The position numbers and the translations under genes are program-made. Source: Hymenoscyphus infarciens (Eukaryota; Ascomycota; Leotiomycetes; Helotiales; Helotiaceae). Taken from it: 46,803 nucleotides of DNA. The DNA lies in assembly GCA_001414345.1 (NCBI GenBank), contig LLCB01000392.1:1-46803 (forward strand). Direction: 5' to 3'. The notes below the pieces were generated by a model that did no database searches, was not told the DNA's origin, and saw only the letters and a program-made list of their open reading frames with translations. The number at the start of each line of letters is the position of its first letter. The first letter of the stretch is position 1. Of the stretch, positions 1-14,449 are shown one piece after another.

Positions 1-475
1 AGAAGATAAAAGCCTTCTTTTATTCGACTTTAAAAGTCTAGTATATATAGTAATATATTAGTCTACTATTTTTACACTTTAAAGGTCTAGTAGATATAAT
101 AAAATATTAACCTACTATTATATATATAAGAAGATAAAAGACTTCTTTTATTCGACTTTAAAAGTCTAGTATATATAGTAATATATTAGTCTACTATTTT
201 TAGACTTTAAAGGTCTAATATATATAAGAAGATAAAAGCCTTCTTTTATTCGACTTTAAAAGTCTAGTATATATAGTAAGATCTTAATCTACTATTATTA
301 GACTTTAAAAGTCTAATATATATAATTAAATATTAGTCTACTATTATTACTCTTTAAAAGTCTAGTATATATAAGAAGATAAAAGCCTTCTTTTATTCGA
401 CTTCTTATTAGACTCTAGTATATATATAGAATAATAGACTACGTTTTTTAGACTCTATATTTAATTAGCTAATCT
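1..475 (-). repeat. 49-bp satellite array, left end (reverse orientation)
   Basis: Tandem array that begins at the first base and so probably continues outside the window. Two monomer types alternate. One holds a near-palindromic core (AGACTTTAAAAGTCT) next to TATTCGAC and an AAGATAAAAGCCTTCTTTTA hairpin; the other has the same core next to AATATTAATCTACTATTA. The TCGAC landmark falls at 24, 152, 250 and 397, spacings of 128, 98 and 147; the last two are 2 and 3 times 49 and the first is 147 minus a deletion. The array is the reverse complement of the one at 46,140-46,803. It decays into unrecognisable AT-rich sequence after about 430-475. Confidence 0.9.
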
Positions 476-1827
476 AAGTAATAGAGTCTTATCTTTTATA
501 TTAACTAACTAATTTATTTCTACTCGCTACTTCTAAGCTTTTATATAGATTATAAAGCTTATAACTATTAACTAGAAATCTTCCTCTATTAGTAGATTAA
601 CTAAAGATAGCTATTTAAACTAAAGTAAAGAGATAAAATAGATTTATAATATATAATTAGAAAGAATATTTATAATACTTCTCTCGCTTCTACTATTTCT
701 ATATAGTAGTATTATTAAGAGATAAGAGAGCTTATTAAATCTCTAGAGCTCTTATATATAAGTCTTATTAGAAGTAAGAGCGTTAAAATAATATATATTA
801 TTATATAAATCGAGGTAACCTAAGGCAGCTTAAGCTTTCTTATACTAATCTCTCGCTATCTATATAAGTAAGAAAAGAGTTATTATAAGCTATGCTTAAG
901 AAGAAGAATATAGTACTATATCTAAATTCCTTTAATATATATAGAAGGGAGGTAACCTTAGAAGCTTATATAGCAACCGAGTTATAACCTTAGAGCTTTA
1001 CTATACTTCAACTACGCCTTAGTTATATTAACGTAGTAAATTAAGTAGCTAAGAATCTACTAGGTAGGTTATTATTAACGAGGGGTATAATCTCTCTATT
1101 AACCTCTTTAAGTTAAGTATTAATAACGATTTAAGATTAAGCTTCTTTACTAGTTTAGAGTATAAGCTATCTATTACTAGTTTTAAGCCGAGCTTTATTA
1201 CCTAATTCGATTTAGCGTCTATTATCTATTACTTAATTATTAACTTAGGATTAAGCTTACTTATTAATTTAAGGTTAAGTTTAAGCTTTAGTAGTAGATT
1301 ATTTAGCAGCTTCTATTTTAGTAAGTATATACTTATCTACTACTAAAGAATTAGGTACTATAGCTACTTTAGATAGAAAGTGTATAATAGCTAATAAATC
1401 TAGATTAATAACTCTATTAAATAGTTAAGCGCGATTTATAGTAATTTTAGGAGTAGTATAATTAAAAAGAATTAGCTAAGACTAAGAGAGGCTAGCTTTA
1501 GTAGGTTCTTTTATAAAACTACTATCCTAGGATTAAACAACGGTAGTATTAGAGCTATAATATTCTTTTATATTACTAAATAGGCTAAAGGAATCTTAGC
1601 GCTCTATAGTAGGTGCTCTATTATATTCTATAACTATAAAGAATATTAGTACTATTTAATAAAGAAGTATAAAAAAGATATATAAGTATTAATTTAATTA
1701 GTATCTATAATCCTCTCTCCTCTATCCTCTTATCTATCTTCTATTTCTATATCCCTATCTATATTAGTATCTTCTATTTTAATATTATTACTACTATTCT
1801 TTATCTAGTCTCTATTATTACTACTAC
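476..1827. other. No gene recognised
   Basis: RIP-degraded AT-rich DNA. A few less AT-rich stretches (GGTAACC words near 815 and 950, CGAGG near 800, GCGCG near 1,430) suggest former transposon sequence, but no reading frame with reduced stop density or known motif was found on either strand. Confidence 0.5.

Positions 1828-1866
<39 letters not shown>
1828..1866. repeat. (TAT)n microsatellite
   Basis: About 13 uninterrupted TAT/ATT trinucleotides, preceded by CTACTACTAT variants and followed by CTTCCTC. It may be the remnant of a trinucleotide tract in a former coding sequence (for example Asn or Ile on one strand, poly-Asn being common in such relics), but no flanking frame supports this. 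Confidence 0.9.
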
Positions 1867-3639
1867 CTTCCTCTTTTTCTAATAAGGAAGACGAGCTAGA
1901 AGTAGAAGTCTTACTATTCTTATAACTCCTCTACCTCTAAATAGTCTTATAAGACGCTTTTTAGATAATTTAGACTATATTACTTTATTAAATAATATTA
2001 AAATAAGAAGTAAAGCTTTTAAGTTAAGTATAAATATTCCTAAAGATATTTTAAGTTTTAAGAGGTATAATAACGTTCTTCTTCTTTATAAGTAAGAATT
2101 CTAATCTATTATTATATTATACCTTTATTTCTAGTTTAAATTTAATACTACTATCTAGTTATATAAAAGTATATTCTTTTATATAGTTATAGACACGTTT
2201 TACTCTATTAATTAATCTTATATATAGAGCCTATCTAATTATCTAGTTAAGTTTAATATCTAAAAGTTTAGTAATATTATATAGACTTCTTATTACTTAT
2301 TTTACCTTTTTATAAGAACGGTTTATTTTATTTTTATTCTTTAATAACTATATCTTAATTATAGGAATTATAAGTATATTAGAAACTTAAAATAAATATA
2401 AGATACTATTATTAATATTATAATTATTATAGTATAATATATTAAAGCCTTATATAAGATTAAGTAAAACAATTCTAGTAGAAGGGGTATAATTAAGTAG
2501 AATAAATAGATCTTAGTATATAATGTTTCTCCTCTATTAAGTAGATAGTTAGTTAAAGAGGACTTTTATCTAATCTCTTATATTAAACTTATACTAAGGG
2601 AGGCTTATCTAAGCTAGGTGCTTTATTCTATTAAGGTACTTATGTTATTTATAATTCGCTTTAAAGTCTTCTATTAGTATTAAAAAATATAGTTCTCTCT
2701 TATTATTAAGGTCGTCTTTACTATCTAGGCTACCTTCCTTATCTAAGTTAGCTAAGTTATCTAAGATATTTATAATATTCTTCTTTTACTTCTTTACTTT
2801 ACTTTCCTTCTACCTTAACTATCTTTCTATCTTTCTCTTCTTAGTTTATTACTTTTATAATTAAGAAATACTCTTATCTAAGAGGCTAATTCCTATTAGG
2901 CACTTTTATACATTTATAAGATCTAATAGTATAGAGTAGATAAATTTCTAAAGGTCTCTCTTATAGATATCGAGTATTATAGGTGTTCTACTAATATTCT
3001 GTTTTCCTTTATAAAGAGCCTTACCTTTTACTCTCTTTATACCTCTTATACCTCTTATCTCTTTTATTATTCTATTTTATATTAAGATAGTGCCTAGGAA
3101 TTTATATTATAAGACCTAGGCATATAAGTAGGCGTTAGAGGTATTATTTCTAAGTAAATATATAAGTATAGTAGAATTATAATCTAGAAGCTAAAGATAG
3201 TAGGCGACTTTTAAGGCTAAGAAGCTTAAAAGTATACTTTTTCTATAGTACTAAGTTAATAATACTTCTAAGGAATAAGTATAATAATATATATAGGACC
3301 TGTTTTACTTTAGTAAACTAATATATATAAATATAATAAGACTAAAGGCGAAATCTATAGCTATAAAGCTTATACTAAGAGCTTTAAGAATAGTAATTAT
3401 AAAGAACTAGATATTAGCGTATTAAAGAATAGAATTTATAAGAGATATAGAGTAAAGATAGAGACTATATAGTATTCTATAAAAAAGAGTTAAAGATAGT
3501 ATCTTAAGATAGTATAAGGGATTACTATATAATATAAGGAAGTTAATCTAGCCTTTTAGGTTATCTCTACTTTTAAATAACTACTACTACTTTTAATCTA
3601 TCTCTTAAAAGAGAGACTATTATAGAACCTGTTTATAAT
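1867..3639. other. No gene recognised
   Basis: Degenerate AT-rich sequence with stops in all frames. Pyrimidine-rich patches (for example 2,770-2,850 and 3,000-3,070) hint at a former coding strand, but no domain can be named. Confidence 0.45.
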
Positions 3640-6600
3640 TTCAACTTCGCTACTTAATTTACCTACTTAACTCTATTTACTTTTCTACCTCGCGTCTCTC
3701 TAGTTTAGGTTTTCTAAAATAGTATACTATTCTCTACTTACTCTTTAAATAAGCTAAATATCTAAGCTCTCTTAATTAAAGAAATTATCTATTAATTCTA
3801 TAAATAATACTCTACTTCTAAACTCTTAGCTAATAACTTATAACTCTAAAAACTCCTTTCTAATAATAATTTTAGTCCTTTTAAGTTATATATATATAAA
3901 AAATAGTATAGCCTTATAAGATTATTTTCTAATCCTTTTTACTTTTAATATTAACTTTTACTAGCTAGTAACTCGCGCGCTCTCTATACTTATTCTCTTA
4001 CTTCTATAATTTACTTAAAAGTCTACTCTTAAACGTAAAAAGGGTACTTTATTAACTAGTATTACCTCTCTTACTACTACTATAGTCTTACTCTCTTATA
4101 ACTATAGCTCTTTTACCTCTCTTAATACTACTACTATAATATCTTAAAAGTATATAGCTCTATTAGACTTTACTACGCCTACTTCTAAGCGTCGCGAGTT
4201 TAGTTAAACTCTACTTTTACCTTCCTTTATAATAAATTATAGCTCTTTAGATAATAATAATAACCTATTTAATAACATGTCTATAAATAATAACTTTATG
4301 TTCTTTTAACCTTAGTTGCTTATTAACACCTAAATACTAGTTACTAAGAGTATATCTATTATAGTTACTCTTACTCTTCTATAGTAGATCTACGCCTTTA
4401 TAAATTTAGTATTATATACTATTAAAGATACTCTAACACTTTTAAAGTTCTATACTAGTATAATTAATCTTATCTTTAAATTAGTATATACTTACCTTAA
4501 TAATCTTAAGTATTATAGTAATTATAAGATTTCTATTACTAACCGTCGTCGCCTTCTTATAATTTAAAAGTAAAAAATAAACCTATCTAAGTTAGTTATC
4601 TTAGATACTTTTATAAGAGCTACTAACTTTTATACCTTATACTAAGCTTATATTTAACTACTTAAGAAATTAAATATATATACTACTACTAATACTATAA
4701 CCTAGTATTAATTAAGATTATAATAATAATAGAAGTTTACTATTAAGAAGTCTTATAATCTTTTTAATAAAGTTATATCTTAGCTTAGCTAACTAAACTA
4801 ATAGGCTTTTAAGGTTTTTCTCTTTACTTCTAGGTTTTATCTTTATAAAGTATCTCTTCTACTAAAGTTTTTTATTTATACTTATATAATATAGAGTATT
4901 ATCTATTCTTTATCTCTTTATATATTAGTATACTCTATGTTCTTTTCTTATACTTTTAGATATTTATATAATTTACTTTTTTTAAGAGATCTTTATATAA
5001 GTAGTTTATACTCTTTATTAATAGAAAATCTTATACTTATATATATAAAATAAGTAGTTTATAAGTAGTTGTTATTTTTATAAGACTAATCTATTAAATA
5101 AAGAGATAACTTTATATTCTTTAAATAAAGAATATTATTATAATAAGTTATAACTTAATATTATTTTAAGCTATCTTCTTAGTAGTAGCTCTTTAATTTT
5201 CTATTTATATAGTTCTTTAAAATAATAGTAAAAGAATATATAATAAAGATAGAATAGTATTAGAGTAATTTATATATAGTATTATTTATACTTACTACTT
5301 ATCTTTTTTAAAATAGTACGTAGTTAACTAGGTATTATCTTATAAAAAAGTAAAGTAGTTAAGATAAATTAATTAAATATACTTTACTAGTATCTTATAT
5401 TATATATACTATACTTAGTAATTCTCTTTCTATCTAACTTATAAATTTAAATAATATATACCTAGAATAGTAACTTACTAGAGAATTATAACTATTGAGT
5501 AGCTATAATAATTTAATAAAGTATAAGTATCTACTTATTAAATAATAAACTTAATATTAACTTTAATTACTATAGAAGACTTATACTATTATTATTCTTA
5601 TTATTATTAGATAAAGGAGATTCTACTAATGTATTTACTATATTAGAATACTAGTAAGTTTTAATAGAGAGATAAACGTACTATTTTTATTTATTTCTTC
5701 TTTATAATATTTTTTATATTTAAGTTTCTTTTAATAAAAAATAGCTTAAGTACTTTCTTACTCGAGTTTTACTTTCTTTCTTAATTCTTTATCTTATATT
5801 AGCTTAGATAAGATATTCTAATTATTAAAGAGTCTTTTAAAAGTGTTTTATAAGTTAGATAGTAGTTAGGATCTTTTTTTAGTATTTTAGTTTTAGAATA
5901 AGTAACTTTATTATAAGCTAGCCTCTTTTTCTCTTATACTTTTTAAATTAAAATATTTCTATTTTTCTAATTAAGCTTAGATATTTATAACTAAAAGAAT
6001 AGTATAAGTATCTTTAAATATATTTATAATAATATAATAAGTATTATTTAATATAGAGTAAAGTATCTCTTATAATCTTTAATTTATACTTTTAACTATA
6101 TTAGAGTCTCTAGTTAATAGTAAGTAGATAAAAACTCTAAATATAAGAGAATAGGTAATTATATTATAATCTTCTCTATTAATAGTATTTAAAGTACTAG
6201 TAGAGTTATATAAAATAAGAGATAGGTTCTACGTTTTTAAGAGACTATAAATAAGTTATATTATAATCTACTTTTTATTTAAGTAGACTAGGATTTCTAT
6301 AAAGCTTAAAAATTCTCCTAATTCTAATAATATCTTACTTAGAGGTCTATTAGTTTTAAAAGATAAGTATATAGGTTCTAGGTTTAGAGATTCTATTCTT
6401 ATACTATTTAGTAATAAAGGTATTAAATTATTTAATAATACTAGTCTTAAAAAAGGTCTTTTTAATTCTCTAGAATCCTAGTATACTAATTACTCTCTTA
6501 TTAGTTAAGGAATATTAAAAAAGCTTCTTAATAACCTAGTTACTAACTACTCTCTTCTAAGCTCTAGATACTATTTATATAATATTCTTAGGAGTTCTTT

Positions 6601-7000
6601 ACTCTAGTTTTAAACCTCTTCTTATAAAGTTACTAATCCCTTTCTTCTTCTTTCTAATAGTTTAACTAATAAATAATATCTTACTAAGTTTTATCTTAAT
6701 AAACTTAAAGACTATAATAGGTCTTACTAAGTAAAAGTAAGCACTTATATATTCTATTAAGGTAGAGGTATATATTTAAGGTTATATTTACTAGATACTA
6801 TTATTAGAGGCTTTTAAGTAGGGTTTTTAAATTAAGGATTAATAAATAAGTCTAATAAGTTTAATAGTAATAGTAATTCCTTTTTAGTTTCTATTTCTAT
6901 TTCTATTTCTATTTCTATTTCTATTTCTATTTTAGCTTCTTTTATTTAATATTCCTTATACTTATATAAAAAGAATAATAGTATATATAAAAATAAAAAA
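3640..7000 (+). pseudogene. Large unidentified coding relic, Ser/Thr/Asn/Gln-rich
   Basis: One plus-strand frame can be followed across this stretch without needing an indel. Stop density is visibly below background in two parts: about 4,060-4,850, which reads Thr/Ser-rich then Asn-run, Arg-Arg-Arg and Gln-run (TAA/TAG read as Gln), and about 6,150-6,940, with open stretches of 20-50 codons. The middle part (5,050-6,100) has as many stops as random sequence, so continuity there is inferred. A CTATTT microsatellite at 6,889-6,942 reads as an Ile-Ser repeat in the same frame. If one protein, it would exceed 1,000 residues. I see no reverse transcriptase, integrase or helicase motif and cannot assign a family. 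It lies between a reverse satellite block (1-475) and a forward one (7,490-8,820), so it may be the cargo or transposase of an element with inverted satellite ends. No start or true end can be placed. Confidence 0.35.
6889..6942. repeat. (CTATTT)n hexanucleotide microsatellite
   Basis: About eight to nine copies of a 6-bp unit. The period is a multiple of three and falls inside the open plus-strand frame of the surrounding relic, where it would read as alternating Ile and Ser. Confidence 0.9.
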
Positions 7001-7489
7001 TAGTACTTATTAAATCTTTTATTAATTAATAAATGCCTCTAAGGTTAATTCCTATAATAAGATTTAAGCTAGTTTTAAATCTAAGAGAGTATAAGATTAT
7101 TAACTTATATATAAAGTATTTTAAAAAATGGTTTTAAATTAGTATCTCTACTATTAGTTATACTATATTTAAATACTATTATAATAAGAGAACGTATTAT
7201 AAAGCTATCTTTAAATAGCTAACTAGTAAAAGATAGATAATAGTAGTATATAGGGTTAAAGAGGAGATTCTTAAAAAATGATTTATATAAATAATATTTA
7301 AAAAAGAAATTATAGTATTCTAATAAAATAATACTTATTTTAAAGAACTATATAAAAGAAAGAAGGATATATAAAAGTAGAGTAAAAAAGTATATTAGAT
7401 AAAATAATATAACTATTAGTAATTAATAAAATAATAATATTAGTAAGTTTAGAACTTAGCTATATTCTCTCTATAAAGTATTATAATAT
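7001..7489. other. No gene recognised
   Basis: Purine-rich on the plus strand (GATAATAGTAG, AAAGAGG, AAAGAAAG words) and rich in stops. It is the transition from the preceding coding relic into the satellite block. Confidence 0.4.
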
Positions 7490-8820
7490 AAGAATATATT
7501 AGAATAAATTAATATATTAGAGTATAAGAGTCTAATAGAAGTACTTCTTACTTAGACTCTTAATATATTATAAAAGTATATTAGACTTCTAAAGTCTAAT
7601 ATAAGTATACTTCTAATATACTATATATTAGACTTATAAAATCTAGTATAAGAAACCCTTTTTTTTCCTATATATAGATATATATATTAAAGTCTAATAG
7701 AAGTAAACTTCTATTCTATTCTATAAATTAGACTTATAAAGTTTAATATAAGTATTATTTTAGATTTATTTTATTTTATTTTAATATAACTTATAAAGTC
7801 TAATTTTAAAGTCTAATATAGATTTCTAATATATTAATAACGTCTTTTATTTTATTTTATATATAGTAGACTTTAAGAGTTAAATAAAAGTATATATTAT
7901 TATATATTATATATTAGACTAAAATAATAACTTCTTTTATTTTACTTACTTTATTATTATTATATACTATATTTAAAACTTTTAAAGTCTAATATAAGTA
8001 CTTTATAAGTATATCTAATTTATAAAAGAGATAATAGATATTAGACTCTTAAAGTCTAAAATAAATAGCTTTCTAGTTTATTATATAAATTAACGTCTAG
8101 TATAAGTATTTCTTCTATTTTACTTATATTATTAATATTAGACTTTAAAAGTTAAATTAAAGTCTATACTATTATATATACTATATTATAGACTTAATTT
8201 AAGTACTTTATATCTTCTTTTATTTTATTAGACTTTCTAGTAAAAGTAAATTAGACTTTTAGACTCTACTAAAGTCTATTATAACTATAGTCTAATAAAG
8301 TATAATATAATATAACTACTTTTTTTATTTATCTTATCTATATTAGACTTTTAAAGTCTATTTAAAGTATTTATAAACTCTTCTATTAATAAGTAGAATA
8401 TTTTATAATTTTTAAAGTTAATTAATTTATACTAAAATTATTTTATTAAATATTAGATAATATATTAGTAGCTACTCTTAAATTATACTAAGTACTTAAA
8501 AAGACTATATTATAACTTCTTTTTATTTTATTTATTTTACTCTCTACTATTTATATTAAAGTATAATCTAACTTTATTTAACTTTATACTATATTAGACT
8601 TATAAATTTTAATATAAATACTTCTTTTATTTTACTTTTACTTATAATTAATTATTTTTACTTAATTTAACTATTTTTATTATACTTTTAAAGTCTATTT
8701 AAAGTATATACTATTAGAGTCTAATATAAATCTCTTCTCTATTCTAATTATATTAGTCTAATACTAATATTCTTTATTTTATATATAGACTTTTTAAGTC
8801 TAATTTAAGTAGCTTTTAGT
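7490..8820 (+). repeat. Degenerate 49-bp satellite block (forward orientation)
   Basis: Many copies of the core TTAGACTTTTAAAGTCTAATA, each followed by a (AA)GTA-CTTCT-ATTTTATT-ATATA type segment, in the same orientation as the array at the right end of the window. Copies are more diverged and less regularly spaced than at the window edges, with mononucleotide interruptions (for example the T run near 7,660). No coding content. Confidence 0.75.
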
Positions 8821-11800
8821 ATTTTTTCTATATTTCTTCGCTTACTTACTATTTCTAACTCCTAGGTAACTAGGGATTAGTTTTATTACGATTTTCCTTA
8901 TATTACTAGCTTAATATATTAGGCCTACTAAACTTTACTAACTTCTTATTTATATTAAAATAGTTTAATAATATAATATAATTAGAAAGCCTATACTATC
9001 CTCGATGTCTAGGATAAGAGTAAAACGAAGTCCTATAACATAGTTTATTTACTACTATAATAGAGAATAGCTCTTTTCTTAATTTCTTTTTATAAGAATA
9101 AGCTCTAATATAAGACTAAATATAGATAATTCTATTTCTTATATAGAATTCTACTTTTAGAATTATAGTAATAGAAATAATAATACTTCTAATAAATAAG
9201 AAGATATTAAACCTATTAATAATAATATAGTTAATTAGAGGAGAATCTAAATAAATCTTAGTAACTAATTAAAAAGGGATAAGAATTAGGCTAATATAGT
9301 TACTATATTTATAAAAGTTCTTTTTAATAGCTAACCTATATACTTATTTAACTCTTATTTAATTTAAGAGTATAGTATTATCTATATTAGTAATAAGGGT
9401 AAGTTATATAAGTATAGTTTTATATTTTAAATATTAACTTATAATAGAAGAGGTATAAGACGCTAAGTTATAATATTATAGCTATAAGTTCTTTAGAAGA
9501 GTCTCTATAATTCTTACTAGATTCTTTCTTACTACTCCTCTTTATCTTTCTATAAGATTTAGCTTAAATTTATTAGCTTTCTTTAATTATGTTTTTCTCT
9601 AAAAGTCTATTAGTAAATATACCTAGGTATATAGTCTTTAAGACTATTATATTACTAGTAGCTATTACTAAGTTCTAAACCTAAAGAAGTCTTAGAAGTA
9701 TATATACTTTAACTAGCTTAAGGTAAGCTAGATATATAAGAACTATTTAAATATAGCTCTTTTAGAGTTAGTAATAGAGGTTAGAGACTTAGAAGCATAG
9801 GAGCCTAAAAAGTAGATATATAAGAGAGAAACGTTAGTAGGAGTTAAGAGAGGGGTATAAAGTTAGAATTATAAGAGAAATCTCTAGCTAGTTAAAGTAT
9901 CTTTACCTAATATTTACTCTATCTGTTTTTACTCTATAAAGTCTAAAATAAGAGGCGAAAGTACTCTATATAATATTAGTATTAATAGTAATTTCTAATA
10001 TAAGTAAAAGAAACGTAGTAATAAGCTTTCTAAACTAGTTAAAAGAAAATACTTTATTCTAGACCTATATCTAAAACCTTAAGATATTATAGACTAAGAT
10101 AAGAGAGAAGCTACTAAAAGTTGCTTATACTATTTCTAAGTCTATAAATCTACTAAAAAAACTATAGAAAAGTTTAAAAGATTAGACTAAACTAGTCTAA
10201 TAAATTATATATATTAGTATAGAATAAGTATATGTCTAATAAATCTTTATTAAGGTAAGAGATTTAATAAAACCTTTTATCTTATTAAGTTAGTTATAGA
10301 CCTACTACTAAATAACGTTTATTTTATTTTATAATATAATATTACTTATTTATTTAGACTTTATATTATTAAATAATATCTTAAAATAGTATTCTAGGTT
10401 AGATATATAATAAACGTTTTTTATTAATATATATATATATTATTATACTAGCTTTAATAGAGACTAGATTAGATAGTCTATCTAAGAAGAGGTAATAGAG
10501 AGAGAGTTAAATAAGACTAGGTATATAAATCTCATTTTATTAGCTTATATTAATATTCTTCTTCTTCTAGTTAAAAAGCTTATCTTAATACTTAAACTAT
10601 ATACTATATAAAGCTACTCTAGCTAGTACTTAGAACTACTTTAAGTATAAGATATCGCTAAACTCTTAAGCTTCTTTCTAGTACTAAGAATATTATTAAA
10701 ATAACATATTAATTTCTTATCTAAAGTAGATAGCTTTTAGATAATATATATAAGAGGTTAATATAATATATAAATCTTTAATAGTAGTAGTTTACTAAAA
10801 AGAGTTAGATAAAAGAGAAAAGGCTATTTAGAAATCTATTCTACCTTCTTTAGCTTAAAGAAAGAGAGAAAGCAAACTTCGATAAAACGTATACTAAGAA
10901 TCTAAGAAGTATTAATATTCTATACTTAGTTCTAATCTAACTAATATAGAGTAGAGCGATATACTATATTAGTAGGAAACATATACTTTATAAATTAAGA
11001 GATAATATTATATATTAATATAATATCTAGCTTATAAATAATAATATAAGCTATAATTAATAGAATATAGATAGTAGTCTATATAAGTAGTATAAAAAAT
11101 TATAATTATAATATAAGATTATTAAAAAAGTTAAGCTTTTATATTATTAGGTAATAGCCTAGGTTTAGTAACTCTAAAATATCTATAATTACTTTAATAC
11201 TAGAGATATAAAGAAAGTAATAGCTTATTTTTAAATACTTTAGAGGAAGCTACTTAAGATTAAAATAAGAACTAAGAACTTAAAAGCTTTAATCTAAACT
11301 CTGCTACTTAATAAGAGGCTATTAAATATTTCTTTAGAAATATTAAACTCTACGATTTTAGAGAAGTAATCGAATAAAACTATCTAGTTATTCGAACTTA
11401 CTAAAGTATATAGGCTTAGTTTAGATAGAGAGGATACTAGTATCTTAGATTTACTTAGCTTCTTCTTTAATTAAGAAATTCTCTAGAGAATTAATACTCT
11501 TTAGTAGTAATAAAGAGTAATAGAAGAGATTAGTTTCCTAAAATAAGAGTAGGTTTAATTAATATACTAGTATCTTAAAACATATTATATACTTCGAGTA
11601 TAGGAGCTTATATATAAAAAGTAGTAAGACTTTATTAATTAAGAAGTTATTTAGTAAATTATAATTATAGAGTCTTTAATAAAGTACTATACTATACTTA
11701 TTAAGAAGACTTTAAAAATAAAACTTTAAAGTATATAAATTCAAATACCTTAAAAACTAAGAATAAAGGACTAAGGATATGTAGTATTACTCTAATATAA

Positions 11801-14449
11801 GTACTTATATTTACCTAGTTTTTAGGAAAACACTTATCTTAAAATTAATAAGAACGATAATATAACTAAGTATAGTAGTAATAATAAAGAGGAGATAGCT
11901 AAATATATAGATAAGGTAGATAAGCTTATAAATAGAGAAGAAAGTAATAGATCTTAATAAAGTATAGGCTAGCTTAAATACTAAAACCTTAAACTTCTTT
12001 AAAACTTACTTACTTTCTAATATTATTCTATTAATAAATAGTTAATTAAGTTATAACTAACTCTTAGTATTATAAGATATTCTTTATATTTAACTAAAGA
12101 AGAATAAATAATAAATATTATTTAATAGCGCTTTATAGATATAGTGTTCTTAGTTAATCTAAGAATAATTTATATTAATTAATATTTTACTTATAAAGTA
12201 AGGTATAAAAAGTTAGTCTATAATCTTAAGTAACCTAGGATTAGAAGATAAGGACTCTAGTATATAACTTTTAATTAATAAAATAGGAATAGATTATAAC
12301 TTAAGGTAGTAATAGATATAATTTATAAGAAGACTTTATTTAAAATTTAAGGTTAATAGATACTTTAATTATATATATCTTAAGAAAGGTAAAAGCTCTC
12401 CTTTATATATATTTAAATAGCTTTTATAAGATATTTACTTTATATTAAATAACTAAATAAGATACTAAATACTAAGTAAATAAATAATAACTCTATAACT
12501 AAAAGCTAGTTAACTATACTATAATAGCCTCTTTAATTTTAATAGAGTATATAAAGGAGAGTCTCGTTTCTTAATTATTTACTTTATTTAGTCTTTCTAC
12601 TTCTTAACTTAACTATAATACTTAGTATATATATATATACTATTCTACTTAAGCTTATTTACTAATAGTATAGAGAAGAGATTAAACTAGCCTCTTTATT
12701 ATTACTTCTACTCTTATCCTTTTATAGTCTTATAACAAAGCTCTCTATTTAATAATTAGTCTTCTAATATATCTATAGTTTTTAAGGTTATCTATAAGGT
12801 AGCTGTTAGCTCTTTATCTATAGTTCTTAAACTAAAGGTTATTAATAAGATAGCTATCTAGTCTATCTAAAGTTTCTATACTAATAGCTTTCTTAGCTCT
12901 TAATTAAATATTATTTAAGCTAGTTTATCCTTCTAATATAATTCACTATCTAAGAGTATTCTATCTACTTTTAAATTAAGCGTTATCTAAGTATTAGAGA
13001 GTATTAAAGCTACTAGTAGTTATTAAATACTATTCCTTCTACCTATAATAGTAGTTAATAACTAACTAAATAAACCAACGGATTATATCTATTCTAGAGG
13101 CTTTAAAGAAAGCTAAATACTAAAAGATTACTATAAAGAGTAACTCTTACTATATTAGCTCTAAGTAACTTATTTCTATAGAATCCGATATACTCTAATA
13201 ATTAGGAGAAATCAGAGTTAATACTAAAAATAATAAATAATTATCAACTTTAAGAATAAGAGTATATATACTATATATAAATACCTAGAGTAGAATATAC
13301 TAATACTATACTAGTATTCCTTCTTTTAATTAGCTACTTATATAGAGAGAAAGAATAGACTTTATTAAAGATAATATTAAATATTTATTTAACCTTTTTA
13401 ATTAAATATATACTAAACTAGAAAGTATTATTATAGTACCTATTTTATACTCTTTTCTAACTTTATATATTATTATCCTACTTTTTTATAAGTATAGAAT
13501 AAGTTTAATAAACTACTACTTCTTTTCTCTTTTCTAGCTCTTTCTCCTAGTCTTAAAGCTCTAGTATATTATCTTATTTTATAAAACCTAATATAAGGTT
13601 ATATAAGTAATACCTTTAAGCGTCTAGTATTCTTTTCTAAGTATAAGCGACCTAGGTTATATATATTTAGAAGACTTCTATAAGTATAGGTATTCTACCT
13701 TCTAGTATATAAGTAGTACTTACTTATAAAAGCTAAGTAATTATTTAAAGTCTTTTAATACTTTATCTAGCTAAGAAGATATAAACTATATAATACTATC
13801 CTAGTTTATATCTAGCTATTCCTTTATAATATCGTTCTATTTAATAGACTCTTCTATTATATAAACTAACTCCTAGACTTATAAAGTCTACCTCTTTATA
13901 TAGATAAAACTATTAATTTTATTATAGTATAGATAAACGAAGTTGTACTAGAGAGATAGATTATAAGAGTATCTAATCTATAGAGCCTTATAAAAGGCTT
14001 TAAACTTTGTTCGGTTCTTTCTCTGTCTTTTACTAATAATATTAAAATAATATATATATTAGATTATTAATTACTATATTATAGATAGAATATAGTAGTA
14101 AGGCTTATATACTATCTCTAACTATATAAATCCGTTTACTTTAAGTAATTCCTTATATATCTCTTAAACTATATAATACTACTAAAGTAAGCCTTATAAG
14201 TAGTTAGGTCGTTTATATTCTATTTCCTAAAAAGATAGCTACCTTTATATAGTAGTATATAAAGTAGTATCTATATAAGTAGTACTACTTATATGCTAAT
14301 AATCTTAGGTAACTATTATTAATATTTAAAAAGCTTTAAGCTCTAAGTAGGTATTATAGATTTTAGCTTAAGCTATAAATAACTACTCTATATTATCTTA
14401 AATAAAAGTTATAATAAGAGAAAGGTTATAATAAGTATAAAATAATAGA
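8821..14449. other. Long degenerate stretch, probable transposon remains, unassigned
   Basis: A less AT-rich edge at 8,835-8,900 (CTCCTAGGTAACTAGGGATTAG) marks the change from satellite to former element sequence. A plus-strand frame over about 9,480-10,740 has open stretches of 15-25 codons, charged and basic near 9,790-9,880, but its overall stop density (about 11 percent) is no lower than background. No RT, integrase or transposase motif was found. Between 12,500 and 14,450 both strands read poorly. Slightly reduced RIP is seen near 13,205-13,245 (ATCAGAG, TATCAACTT). Confidence 0.4.

Noticed and set aside
1..475. CRISPR-like array (short palindromic repeats at regular spacing)
   Set aside because: The segments between palindromic cores are themselves repeated monomer parts, not unique spacers; there are no cas genes and the DNA is fungal in character.
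9480..10740. Plus-strand gene with basic region
   Set aside because: Open runs exist, but overall stop density is the same as background and no motif was recognised, so it is listed only as degenerate sequence.
12500..14449. Continuation of the minus-strand Gln-rich relic below 14,450
   Set aside because: The same frame can be followed, but about 15 percent of codons are stops, no lower than expected by chance here.
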